Of a DNA stretch of 64,000 bases, positions 8,182-15,839 are shown piece by piece. The first letter of the stretch is position 1; the number at the start of each line of letters is the position of its first letter. Source of the stretch: Candidatus Melainabacteria bacterium (GTDB lineage Bacteria; Cyanobacteriota; Vampirovibrionia; Obscuribacterales; Obscuribacteraceae); assembly GCA_003151275.1 (NCBI GenBank), contig PLXC01000015.1, positions 1-64,000 on the forward strand. Direction: 5' to 3'. The position numbers were made by a program, and so were the translations under genes. The notes under the pieces are model-generated. The model worked only from the letters and a program-made list of their open reading frames with translations, was not told the origin of the DNA and made no database searches.

Positions 8182-9366
8182 TTGCATCCGCAGCTAGCAC
8201 AAAGGGACAGCAAGTCTTTGCTCGATGACCACTCGACTTACAGGAAGCTGGAACTAAACAAAAAGCGTAATTATGAACAAGACCATTCAGCCATGATGGA
8301 TGAGGCTACCTCCTTGTTCGTATATGAGAACTGCAAAGATGAATACTGGAATCCAGAGGAATTCTCCATCCTTTACGGAACGCCTCTCTGGCACGAAGCC
8401 TCAACCTCCCAAAAAATTCTTCTCAACCAACTTTATTGGGTCGCATACTACGCTCAAATTATTTCTGCTGAGATTGCCACCATTTATTTGAATCAAGTTT
8501 CTGCAGCCGGTTTGTACACTCATGAAGACTTTCGCATAGTGTGTGATTCACTTGATTTAGAAACCAAACAAGAGCGGGCTCATATCAATGCCTTCAAAAC
8601 GATAGGTGAAGACGTTGAGTGGCGGCTCTTTGGCGAGCGGCTCTTCACCTATCCCATGCGCAGTCTTTTTGAACAAACTATGGTGTTCGCTGATACTAAT
8701 GCCGCAAAAGATTTTTGGAGAATGCTTCAGATCAAAGCATTTACGCTTCTATCGTCCAGCAATGCTTTTCTCGCTAGTCAATATTTGCTTGTCAGAGGGC
8801 TGCGCACACTTAACGGAAAGTTGATTCAGCATAAGCTTTCTAATTATTACACCAGCCATCCCGATAAAGAAAACGCCCCTATCCCATCGAAGATCAGTTA
8901 CTACCACTTTATGGATGAAAGCTTTCACTTCAATACATCAAAAATTATTGGTCACGAAATTCCCCGCAGTTTAGATCCACCAACAGCGTTCGAAAAATTG
9001 ATAATCAATAAGGGCATCGCCGGCTGCCAAAAAGATCATTTCAATTTCTCTGCCACCATAAAGGGGATCTTTTGGTATGAGCCCTCGTTATTTGCGGTTT
9101 TATACAAACTCTTCCGTTCTCCCCACTTCGGTATGAGCGACACGGAAACCAAATTGATGTTGGACAGATGTTTTTGCCAGGAGAATGATGCTATTCATCA
9201 ATCATTCGAACTGCACCAAACTGCCCACGCGTCTTATAAGGCATACGTTGATTCGATTACATACATAGACAACCAGAATCGAAACATGGAAATAATGGGA
9301 AACAACTCAATCCAGAAGTATTTGAAACGCAATGCTAATTCGCTGCGTGCGTTTAGAGGATCTTAG
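8182..9366 (+). CDS. Putative AurF-like / ferritin-like diiron oxygenase
   Basis: A 394-residue soluble, mainly helical protein. Candidate diiron ligands follow the four-helix-bundle order: E97 (IISAEIAT), E131-x2-H134 (QERAH), E246-x2-H249 (DESFH) and histidines in the C-terminal FELHQTAH helix. This is the arrangement of AurF-type N-oxygenases and related ferritin-like oxygenases, but the overall similarity is only by motif, so substrate and reaction are open. Start is TTG 8182 with a strong upstream GGAGG. It lies directly before the ferredoxin gene (2-base gap), which suggests that the ferredoxin supplies it or the next Rieske enzyme with electrons. Confidence 0.6.
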   Translation: MHPQLAQRDSKSLLDDHSTYRKLELNKKRNYEQDHSAMMDEATSLFVYENCKDEYWNPEEFSILYGTPLWHEASTSQKILLNQLYWVAYYAQIISAEIATIYLNQVSAAGLYTHEDFRIVCDSLDLETKQERAHINAFKTIGEDVEWRLFGERLFTYPMRSLFEQTMVFADTNAAKDFWRMLQIKAFTLLSSSNAFLASQYLLVRGLRTLNGKLIQHKLSNYYTSHPDKENAPIPSKISYYHFMDESFHFNTSKIIGHEIPRSLDPPTAFEKLIINKGIAGCQKDHFNFSATIKGIFWYEPSLFAVLYKLFRSPHFGMSDTETKLMLDRCFCQENDAIHQSFELHQTAHASYKAYVDSITYIDNQNRNMEIMGNNSIQKYLKRNANSLRAFRGS

Positions 9367-9368
9367 CG

Positions 9369-9665
9369 GTGGCGTATAACATAGAGTTTCCCGCAACCAA
9401 TCATAAACCCGTTTGTCTCCCAGATGGCGCCAATCTATCCGAGACGCTGACGGTAGTAAATTCACCCGTTCTCTTTGGTTGCCGAACAGGAATTTGCGGA
9501 ACTTGTCTTGTGCAGATTGAGGATGGTTACGCTACGTTGAGCCCACCCGATCCAGCCGAGCAAGAAGCTCTCGAAATTTATGCGCCAGGAAATGATACCG
9601 CGCGCTTGGCTTGCCAAATCAACTTGACCAGCAACATCGCACTGATAAAAATCGAGGGCGTGTAG
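9369..9665 (+). CDS. [2Fe-2S] ferredoxin, plant type
   Basis: A 98-residue ferredoxin with cluster ligands C38-x4-C43-x2-C46 and C82 (GCRTGICGTC ... LACQ). These proteins carry one electron to oxygenases. The start is GTG 9369, 8 bases after an AGAGGA sequence at 9355-9360. The TAG stop overlaps the GTG start of the following Rieske gene by one base (TAGTG), indicating translational coupling. No ferredoxin reductase is encoded nearby, so the cluster must borrow one. The last codons lie in the first copy of a 45-bp tandem duplication. Confidence 0.92.
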   Translation: MAYNIEFPATNHKPVCLPDGANLSETLTVVNSPVLFGCRTGICGTCLVQIEDGYATLSPPDPAEQEALEIYAPGNDTARLACQINLTSNIALIKIEGV

Positions 9666-9715
9666 TGGCTGACCAGCAACATCGCATTGATCAGGATCGA
9701 AGGCATGTCGTGGCT
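9626..9715 (+). repeat. 45-bp tandem duplication at the ferredoxin/Rieske junction
   Basis: Copies at 9626-9670 and 9671-9715 match at about 38 of 45 positions, both beginning GACCAGCAACATCGCA and ending GTGGCT or a close form. Each copy holds a Shine-Dalgarno-like GAGGG or GAAGG and a GTG codon (9665 and 9710) in the same frame, so two starts 15 codons apart are available. Confidence 0.9.
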
Positions 9716-10744
9716 GAATCACTGCTTCCACAATATTGGTACGTCGTTGCTGAGGCTCGAGAGCTCACCCAGAACTCAGTGCTAGCACGCACAATTCTAG
9801 ATGAGTTGTTGGCCTGTTATCGCGATCAGAAAGGTAATGTCGTAATCGCTCAGGATCGTTGTATTCACCGAAGTGCCCGACTATCTTCAGGCACCGTGGA
9901 AGATGGCAAGTTAAGTTGCCGGTATCACGGTTGGGTCTATGGGGAGAAAGGACAGATCGTTTCCATTCCCTGCGAAGGTGGAGAAGAGTTCGCGGCGCAA
10001 TGCGGAATGAAAGCAAAGACTTATAGAACGATTGAGCAAGATGGCTATGTCTACGTGTGCTTGAAACCGGGAGAACAAACCCCGCCTCGACCGCTCACGC
10101 TTTCGGAGCTGGGTTCAGTATGGAAAGGTCGAGTTCGGCTGCAAAATTCATTTAAGAATTCCCTCTCGAATTGCGTCGAGAATTACATTGATGTTCCTCA
10201 TACCGCCTATGTGCACCATGGCATTTTCAGGAAGCCGCGAGGAGAACCACTACACACCACTGTTACTCGACATGACGGTCGCATAGACATTACTTACCAT
10301 GGCGAGCGACTCAACCTCGGCACCTTCAGTGCTTTCTTGAATCCTCAGGGTTCCGAAATTGTCCACACTGATCATTTCTTCGCTCCAAACCTTACGAGTG
10401 TTCACTACCATATGCAGTGCGGATATCGCTACTCGATCACTTCGCAGTCAATTCCGGTTAGCGCTATGGAAACGATGGTGTACACCGACATCAGTTACGA
10501 CTTTGGCTTTTGGACACCATTTGCAAGCTGGTTGGTGCGTCGACAAGCGCAACAGGTGCTTACACAAGATATTGATATTCTCAATGAGCAAGGCCGGAAC
10601 ATCGACAAATACGGAGAACGTTTTTACACAACTTCAGCGGATACGATTCACACTTTAACAAGCGAGATAATTGTCGGTCTCAAAAATGGCATTATTCCAG
10701 CGGAACTTTCTTCTGAGGAAAAGGAGATTACTTTCTGCGTATGA
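9665..10744 (+). CDS. Rieske non-heme iron oxygenase (second of two)
   Basis: A 359-residue Rieske oxygenase. From the GTG at 9665 the Rieske ligands are C66-x-H68 and C85-x2-H88 (CIHRS, CRYHGW), and the catalytic iron site is EN-x2-D-x2-H-x4-H in ENYIDVPHTAYVHH. The single polypeptide with a neighbouring plant-type ferredoxin suggests a self-contained monooxygenase or desaturase receiving electrons from that ferredoxin. GTG 9665 overlaps the ferredoxin stop; a second GTG at 9710, made by the tandem duplication, is equally well placed and would start the protein at MAESLLPQYWYV, close to where conservation begins. The stop overlaps the next ATG by 4 bases. Confidence 0.9.
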   Translation: MADQQHRIDQDRRHVVAESLLPQYWYVVAEARELTQNSVLARTILDELLACYRDQKGNVVIAQDRCIHRSARLSSGTVEDGKLSCRYHGWVYGEKGQIVSIPCEGGEEFAAQCGMKAKTYRTIEQDGYVYVCLKPGEQTPPRPLTLSELGSVWKGRVRLQNSFKNSLSNCVENYIDVPHTAYVHHGIFRKPRGEPLHTTVTRHDGRIDITYHGERLNLGTFSAFLNPQGSEIVHTDHFFAPNLTSVHYHMQCGYRYSITSQSIPVSAMETMVYTDISYDFGFWTPFASWLVRRQAQQVLTQDIDILNEQGRNIDKYGERFYTTSADTIHTLTSEIIVGLKNGIIPAELSSEEKEITFCV

Positions 10745-11349
10745 CATTGCTTGGACGGATTGCTTGCTTCTTCCCGATAGCGCACCTGAGCTTGATCTTG
10801 ACGGCTGCGCTCATATTCGTGAGGCATCCAGATCTTGCCACTTTCTTGACAGTATTGTTTTCTATTTATTTGTTGCCACCACTACTATTCCGAGTATATT
10901 GTTTGAAGTATCCTTCAAAATCCGGAAGATGGGTAATAAACAATGCCCAACGTTGTGATTGGTGGATTGCTCATCAACTGCAAATGATCTACGCTGCCAT
11001 TCCCGCCTTCGAAGCGTTCTTGCGCCTAGTGCCTGGGCTATACAGTGCCTGGTTGCGCCTGTGGGGAAGCAAGGTAGGCAAACGCGTTTACTGGACACCG
11101 CTGGTGGAAATTATCGATCGTCACATGCTTCGCATTGGCGACGATGTTATTTTTGGACACCGTGTAGTGTGTTCATCGCATGTGGTGTCACGAAAAGAGA
11201 ACGGCGAATTTGTCTTGTTACTGCGTTACATTCGGATTGGCTCTGGCAGTTTCATTGGTGCTCTTTCGAGACTTGGACCCGGAGTCAAAATACCGGCAAA
11301 GTCAGCTGTTCCATACGACACCGAATACCGATTTTCATATGCTGAATGA
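10741..11349 (+). CDS. Membrane-anchored hexapeptide-repeat acyltransferase-like protein
   Basis: A 202-residue protein. Residues 1-60 hold two hydrophobic helices; the C-terminal half (about 115-190) has the short repeating strands of a left-handed beta helix (LRIGDDVIFGHRV, IRIGSGSFIGALSRLGPGVKIP). This fold is typical of O- and N-acyltransferases using acyl-CoA or acyl carriers, and a histidine-rich turn (GHRVV, SSHVV) could be catalytic. The LbH part is short, so the enzyme may act as a trimer. Starts in a 4-base overlap (ATGA) with the Rieske gene and ends in one with the GH3 gene. Confidence 0.6.
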   Translation: MTLLGRIACFFPIAHLSLILTAALIFVRHPDLATFLTVLFSIYLLPPLLFRVYCLKYPSKSGRWVINNAQRCDWWIAHQLQMIYAAIPAFEAFLRLVPGLYSAWLRLWGSKVGKRVYWTPLVEIIDRHMLRIGDDVIFGHRVVCSSHVVSRKENGEFVLLLRYIRIGSGSFIGALSRLGPGVKIPAKSAVPYDTEYRFSYAE

Positions 11350-11397
11350 GTTCATTATTGATGGATTTTCACATGGTGAATAAGCTCATTGTCGGTG
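11330..11397 (+). repeat. 34-bp tandem duplication at the acyltransferase/GH3 junction
   Basis: GATTTTCATATGCTGAAT at 11330 recurs as GATTTTCACATGGTGAAT at 11364; the two 34-bp copies match at most positions. Copy 1 would read MLNEFIIDG and copy 2 MVNKLIVGA, in different frames because 34 is not a multiple of three. The stop of one gene and start of the next lie inside it. Confidence 0.85.
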
Positions 11398-13199
11398 CAA
11401 CAGTAAACCTGCTTCGAGCGCTGTGCTGGCACCACTACAGTCGATTTCAAAATAGTCTAAATCATCCCAATAGAGCACAGCAGGCTGTGTTCGATAAGAT
11501 AGTCCGAGATCTTGCAAAGTCCGACCATGGCAAAAGTTATGGCATAACCGGTAAGGAAAATTATCAGGAGTTCGCTGCAAAATTTCCGATCCAAGGTTAC
11601 GAGCAATTCCACCCATGGATAACCCAGCAATTAAGAAAAACGAATTCCAAAAGTCTCACACCACACCGAATCATCCATGTAGAGCCAACTTCTGGAAGCA
11701 CGAGTGCTGTAAAGCAAATTCCCTATACAGTTCCGCTTATAAGGTCGTTCACCAATTTGTTTCGCATTTGGGCATACGATCTTTTGAGCAATGGGTTGAA
11801 GCCTGAAACTGGACGCATGTTCATTAGTATTTCTCCTACTCGGCCAAAGCTTAAAAGTCAAAACAACGGAGAATCCGCGAGCGAGAAAGGATCTGCGAGC
11901 AAAGGAGAATCCGAGAGCGAAGTAACATCCACGAGCAATGGTGCATCCGCAAGCAACGAAGAATTTGCTAGCGACAATGAATTTGCCAGCGACGGCGACT
12001 ATCTTGAAGAACCGTTCCGATCGCTCGTGTCGCGCTTTCTCGTAATGCCACCAGTAGCAGCCGACAAGACAAACTTTCAACACCAACTAGCGTTGACACT
12101 GCTTGAGGATGAGCAACTAGAGATTATTTCTGTTTGGAGTCCAACGTACCTACTCGTTATCCTTGATTACATAAAAAGGAACAAACCTTTATTGAACAGT
12201 TCGTTGACGCGACGAGTATTGTCTTGTTCAGAAGATTCGCCAATCGATTGGCAGCAAGTTTGGCCCCGCCTGAAACTTATTTCCTGCTGGGATAGTGCAA
12301 TGGCCCAGACTGCTGCTGCTCAAGTCAGGAAGTTGTTTCCCAATGTCCATGTCCAGGGAAAAGGCTTGTTAGCTACGGAGGCGCCTATAACGGTGCCACT
12401 TATAAATGCTCAGGGATGTCTGCCTCTTCTCAACGATGTATTCCTTGAGTTTGAAACAAATGAAGGCACGATTAAAAGACTACATGAACTTGTCGACGGC
12501 GAGCGCTATCAAGTGATCATCAGTCAGCAGGCTGGCCTAACACGCTACCGACTCCATGACGTCGTTGAAGTGCGGGGCTTCTTTAGGCAAACCGCAAAAC
12601 TTGAGTTTGTTGGACGAGCGAACTCTGTGTGCGATCTGGCAGGCGAAAAATTGCAAGAGGAATTTGTTCGTCGAACATTAACTGCGATTCTACCTCAAGG
12701 TGATTTCCTCCTCACTCCAACTGATGAAAGTCAATTGGGTTATGTGCTCTTAGTCGATCCGCAAGGCACCAATCGATGCCATGAAACTAATCGATACGAT
12801 GGAACCGATCGACACGATGAAACTAATCGATACGACGAAACCAATTGGCACTATGAAACCGATCAATACGATGGCCTTGCGATACGAGCTGAGGCGGACT
12901 TGTGTCAGGCGCACCACTACCGATTGGCTCGCGCTCAGGGACAGATTGCGCCTTTGCGAATGATCTTTGTTGCGAATCTAAAGAGCAGACTGCAAGATTT
13001 TCATCAGGAAGAAGGAATGAAAATTGGCAACATCAAAGAAGTTGCTTTGCTAACTGACCTTAAAAAAGCAAGGCGACTGCTGATGTTTGTTAACGAGCAG
13101 ACAAATAACTACAAGCCGCTTCATGTGAACTCATCGGAGCAAAGTTGCCAGCCGCAGCCAACGTCTCGACCAAACCTTCAACTCCAGGTTGAAGCATAA
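11346..13199 (+). CDS. GH3-family acyl-adenylating / amide synthetase-like enzyme
   Basis: A 617-residue protein (608 from the alternative ATG 11373) of the GH3 auxin-responsive family. The HVEPTSGSTSAVKQIPYT phosphate-binding loop, the long N-terminal helical lead and the YRLHDVVEVRG segment are diagnostic. Plant GH3 enzymes adenylate carboxylic acids and couple them to amino acids; bacterial ones are largely uncharacterised. Two low-complexity insertions enlarge it: a Ser/Glu/Ala/Asn run near residues 175-220 and a NRYDETD-type run near 475-510, both coded by short DNA repeats. The last 35 or so residues are encoded antisense to the neighbouring diiron gene and look non-conserved. Its start is ambiguous because of the 34-bp duplication. 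It ends the rightward operon and would activate or conjugate the acid product (inference). Confidence 0.82.
   Translation: MSSLLMDFHMVNKLIVGATVNLLRALCWHHYSRFQNSLNHPNRAQQAVFDKIVRDLAKSDHGKSYGITGKENYQEFAAKFPIQGYEQFHPWITQQLRKTNSKSLTPHRIIHVEPTSGSTSAVKQIPYTVPLIRSFTNLFRIWAYDLLSNGLKPETGRMFISISPTRPKLKSQNNGESASEKGSASKGESESEVTSTSNGASASNEEFASDNEFASDGDYLEEPFRSLVSRFLVMPPVAADKTNFQHQLALTLLEDEQLEIISVWSPTYLLVILDYIKRNKPLLNSSLTRRVLSCSEDSPIDWQQVWPRLKLISCWDSAMAQTAAAQVRKLFPNVHVQGKGLLATEAPITVPLINAQGCLPLLNDVFLEFETNEGTIKRLHELVDGERYQVIISQQAGLTRYRLHDVVEVRGFFRQTAKLEFVGRANSVCDLAGEKLQEEFVRRTLTAILPQGDFLLTPTDESQLGYVLLVDPQGTNRCHETNRYDGTDRHDETNRYDETNWHYETDQYDGLAIRAEADLCQAHHYRLARAQGQIAPLRMIFVANLKSRLQDFHQEEGMKIGNIKEVALLTDLKKARRLLMFVNEQTNNYKPLHVNSSEQSCQPQPTSRPNLQLQVEA
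11868..11998 (+). repeat. In-frame degenerate repeats coding the first GH3 insertion
   Basis: Imperfect 15-18 bp units of the form GCGAGCxxxGxAxxATCC encode SASEKGSASKGESESE and similar blocks. They sit in the N-terminal half of the GH3-like protein where family members have no such run. Confidence 0.65.
12768..12880 (+). repeat. In-frame 18-bp repeats coding the second GH3 insertion
   Basis: Units related to GAAACTAATCGATACGAT recur about six times and encode ETNRYD / GTDRHD hexapeptides. They interrupt the C-terminal domain of the GH3-like protein. Confidence 0.75.
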
Positions 13200-14022
13200 G
13201 CTGCTTCAACAACGTCAACTTACGCTGCGTCTCTTCCTCATGACGCAGTGCCACGAAGACCTCTTCTATTTCCTGAAGCGACAGCCCACCCGCTATTTGA
13301 TCTATGGCAGCAACCGCTGCCTGCGGACCAACCCGCACCATTTGTGTATAGCCCTGAAGCGCATCACTAATCAACGAAAAATCAGCAACTGAAAACATAG
13401 TAGAGTCAAACAGTAAATTGCCGCTATGGTGATGCAATGCTTCATCTTTCAGTATGGACGAAAAGATTTTCGACAACTGCGGCTGCGCGCAACTCTTCGA
13501 AAGACGAGTGTAGTGATCCAATCCCCAACCTTCGAGAATAATTTGCACTAGATAAACGAGCAAGCCTGGCGGAAATTCCTCGATTAGTTTCGAAAGAAAA
13601 AGGAGAAAGTGTCCACTCGGAATCTGTTTTTCGCTCGCATCCAAATAGGGCTCGATCCAAGCCAGATGCTTCGCTTCGTCGGCACCTATAAACGCGAATA
13701 ATTGCGCATTATCCGTACATTGTGCTGTCAACACCATCTTCGCGCAGTACGCCAATCCAGATTTTTCAATAAAGTATGCTTCGTTCAACAGCAATTGATT
13801 ACAACGCTTCAGCACGTGCTGCTGTTGCTCGTCAGTCAGTTGTCTGTAGACGGCACTTCCAAGGAATCCCCACCATTGTCCTGACCATAGTGTGCTGTAC
13901 TCAATTGGAAATTGGGCGGATTCTAAAGACATGCCAGTCTTACTCAAAATCATCCGGTAAAGCGGAGACTCCTTACCCGCATGCGGTGCGCTCAAATTAT
14001 TCCGTACCTGGATATCAGCCAT
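13090..14022 (-). CDS. Ferritin-like diiron domain protein
   Basis: A 310-residue helical protein with a full set of ferritin-like diiron ligands: E81 or E86 (LLNEAYFIE), E116-x2-H119 (DEAKH), E164 (ILEGW) and E194-x2-H197 (DEALH). The order E, ExxH, E, ExxH is that of the bacterial multicomponent monooxygenase/acyl-ACP desaturase/ribonucleotide-reductase-like superfamily. There is no signal peptide. Its ATG follows the SDR stop with no gap (stop 14023-14025, start 14022), so the two are co-translated. It converges on the GH3 gene and overlaps it by 110 bases on the opposite strand. It is the third diiron protein of the region. Confidence 0.72.
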   Translation of the reverse strand: MADIQVRNNLSAPHAGKESPLYRMILSKTGMSLESAQFPIEYSTLWSGQWWGFLGSAVYRQLTDEQQQHVLKRCNQLLLNEAYFIEKSGLAYCAKMVLTAQCTDNAQLFAFIGADEAKHLAWIEPYLDASEKQIPSGHFLLFLSKLIEEFPPGLLVYLVQIILEGWGLDHYTRLSKSCAQPQLSKIFSSILKDEALHHHSGNLLFDSTMFSVADFSLISDALQGYTQMVRVGPQAAVAAIDQIAGGLSLQEIEEVFVALRHEEETQRKLTLLKQLMLQPGVEGLVETLAAAGNFAPMSSHEAACSYLSAR

Positions 14023-14877
14023 TCATCTAATCTCCAACAATTTCTTGCTCATGTTTCGCAGAACATGGTCCGCGACTTTCTGAGGTAGCGAGCGACGAAT
14101 ATAATAGAGCGCTTGAGTATCCTGTCCTACTCGTACTCTCAACGGTACGACACCCTTATTCGAGAGGGCAAATACAGCATCTGCAACACGCTTCGGATCA
14201 TTGCCCGGCTGTTTCATCTTGCGCGTCAGAAATCTGCGATAACCTAGCATCTGTGGCTCATATACAACAGAGTTGCTTGTGGTGCCAGCATCAATCGGCC
14301 ATTTTATATTGTCAACAAAACGAGTGCGGAATCCTCCAGGCTCAACTAAACAGACCTGTATTCCGTGAGAACCTAGCTCGTATGAGAGACTTTCGCTCAA
14401 TCCTTCGAGGGCGAATTTACTCGCTACATACAGACTCTGGAGTGGCATTCCAATAAATCCAAGCACAGAAGAGATGTTGATCACCTTACCTTTCGCTACA
14501 CGCAAAGCCGGCAGTAAGTCGCGCGTCAGCAATAAAGGCGCAAAGAAATTGACTTCGAACTGCAGTCGAATCTGTTCTTCAGTCAAGGACTCTAACGGTC
14601 CTGAAAGTCCGTACCCCGCGTTATTAATCAGACAATCCAAGCTGCCGGAACAAGACTCAAACACTCGCGCGACGATACTCGTTCGCTCAGTATTTGATGC
14701 GACATTTAAGGGAAGCACGATCAGATTTTCGCTCGTTATATTGTTCAACTGTTCTGGATGTCTGGTCGTTGCCAGCACCCTCCAATCACCTGAGCCCAAG
14801 AAGCACTCGACCATGAGCCTTCCAAAACCAGATGAACAGCCTGTTATGAGAACCGTTTTGCTTGCTTTAGAACTCAT
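14023..14877 (-). CDS. Short-chain dehydrogenase/reductase (classical SDR)
   Basis: A 284-residue NAD(P)-dependent oxidoreductase. The TGCSSGFG nucleotide motif (12-19), NNAGYG, and the catalytic SSVLG...YVASK (Y-x3-K) are all present. The C-terminal extension and length resemble SDRs acting on steroids, retinoids or long-chain lipids. ATG 14877 is chosen since it immediately precedes the conserved first strand; the frame is open to 14946 but the extra residues are basic and unlike the family. First gene of the leftward pair with the ferritin-like gene. It would interconvert a hydroxyl made by one of the oxygenases and the ketone (inference). Confidence 0.88.
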   Translation of the reverse strand: MSSKASKTVLITGCSSGFGRLMVECFLGSGDWRVLATTRHPEQLNNITSENLIVLPLNVASNTERTSIVARVFESCSGSLDCLINNAGYGLSGPLESLTEEQIRLQFEVNFFAPLLLTRDLLPALRVAKGKVINISSVLGFIGMPLQSLYVASKFALEGLSESLSYELGSHGIQVCLVEPGGFRTRFVDNIKWPIDAGTTSNSVVYEPQMLGYRRFLTRKMKQPGNDPKRVADAVFALSNKGVVPLRVRVGQDTQALYYIRRSLPQKVADHVLRNMSKKLLEIR

Positions 14878-15001
14878 TGCCTTATGTCTATACGAACTGC
14901 GCTTAGTAGATATTCGCGTTCTGTCGCCGCTAAGATTCATTAGCAACGTACATTATTACGCCACGCTGCGCACATTACTTAAAAAAGACACAGGAAGCGC
15001 G

Positions 15002-15035
15002 AAGAGCCGGCCATCAGGCCGACTCTTGCTTTTTT
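15002..15035 (+). terminator. Intrinsic terminator on the plus strand with no plus-strand gene before it
   Basis: An 11-bp stem with one mismatch (AAGAGCCGGCC / GGCCGACTCTT, loop ATCA) is followed by GC and TTTTTT at 15030-15035. The T-run orients it rightward, yet 13090-14877 is coded leftward. Confidence 0.65.
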
Positions 15036-15131
15036 AGCGACCACATACATCAAAAACTGATGTTTGCAGTTAAGCATTTACCAATAACGTTCCAGAAAAC
15101 CGAGGAGCTTTCTGACGAAGCATACGCGCGG

Positions 15132-15674
15132 CTACTTCGATGCGGCACCCGCACCAACAAGTTCGCTGTGCATAGTTGATGTTTCAGCTTTGTTAGTGTC
15201 GAGAATTGATTTTGCTTTCTCGACTTCTTCGCGAGTGCCATGAGCAATAACAAGAAACTTGTCAGCTTTCAAGGCAGTCTCGTACTTGAGCACGCTATCT
15301 TTCGGAATCCCAGCTCCAACAAGAGCGGCGCCAAGTGCACTGACACCACCAACCACAGCAGCTGTTTCAAGAGCGCCGATCAACCAGCTGACGATTGGTC
15401 CACCAATCATTACAGGACCAATTCCTGGAATAAAAAGAAATGCAGATCCGAATACCAGGCCCCAGATCCATCCCCAGAAGGCTCCGGCCTTGCCCCAGTT
15501 TGCGACCTGATCGCCAAGATTGTAATAACCAACCACATTCTCTTCGGTGTGGTAATCCTTGCCAACAATGCTGAGCTTCTTCATATCAAAGCCCGATTTT
15601 TGAAGTTCCTTAATAGCCTCTTCGGCTTGGGAGTGGTTCTGAAAAACTGCTACAACGGAATCATTATCTGCCAT
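15132..15674 (-). CDS. General-stress-type protein with glycine-rich membrane segment (DUF1269/YflT-like)
   Basis: A 180-residue protein. Residues 1-45 form the small alpha/beta domain seen at the start of many bacterial stress proteins (VVAVFQNHSQAEEAIKELQKSGFDMKKLSIVGKD is the recognisable pattern, cited here only in part). Residues 65-125 are strongly hydrophobic and Gly/Ala-rich (two membrane passes with glycine zippers). The last part repeats the alpha/beta theme (LKADKFLVIAHG) and ends in a polar tail. ATG 15674 follows GAGGGAAGT and begins the conserved part. It stands alone between leftward genes and probably responds to stress, by family analogy. Confidence 0.72.
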   Translation of the reverse strand: MADNDSVVAVFQNHSQAEEAIKELQKSGFDMKKLSIVGKDYHTEENVVGYYNLGDQVANWGKAGAFWGWIWGLVFGSAFLFIPGIGPVMIGGPIVSWLIGALETAAVVGGVSALGAALVGAGIPKDSVLKYETALKADKFLVIAHGTREEVEKAKSILDTNKAETSTMHSELVGAGAASK

Positions 15675-15839
15675 GTGTACTTCCCTCAAATTTTCAAATG
15701 CAATATCGAATCTCCCCATCGACGGATGGAGAGAAGAGCTCCCTAACGGATGCCTTAGTGCGGCAATTGTATCACCAAGCGTACAACGGACTAAAAATTC
15801 GATCACATTTATCGCGAATCAACGGCCGGTGCTTCCAGC

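Noticed and set aside
14474..15037. 187-codon plus-strand frame ending at the orphan terminator
   Set aside because: Mostly antisense to the SDR gene, no ribosome-binding site and no recognisable domain; the terminator alone is kept as a finding.
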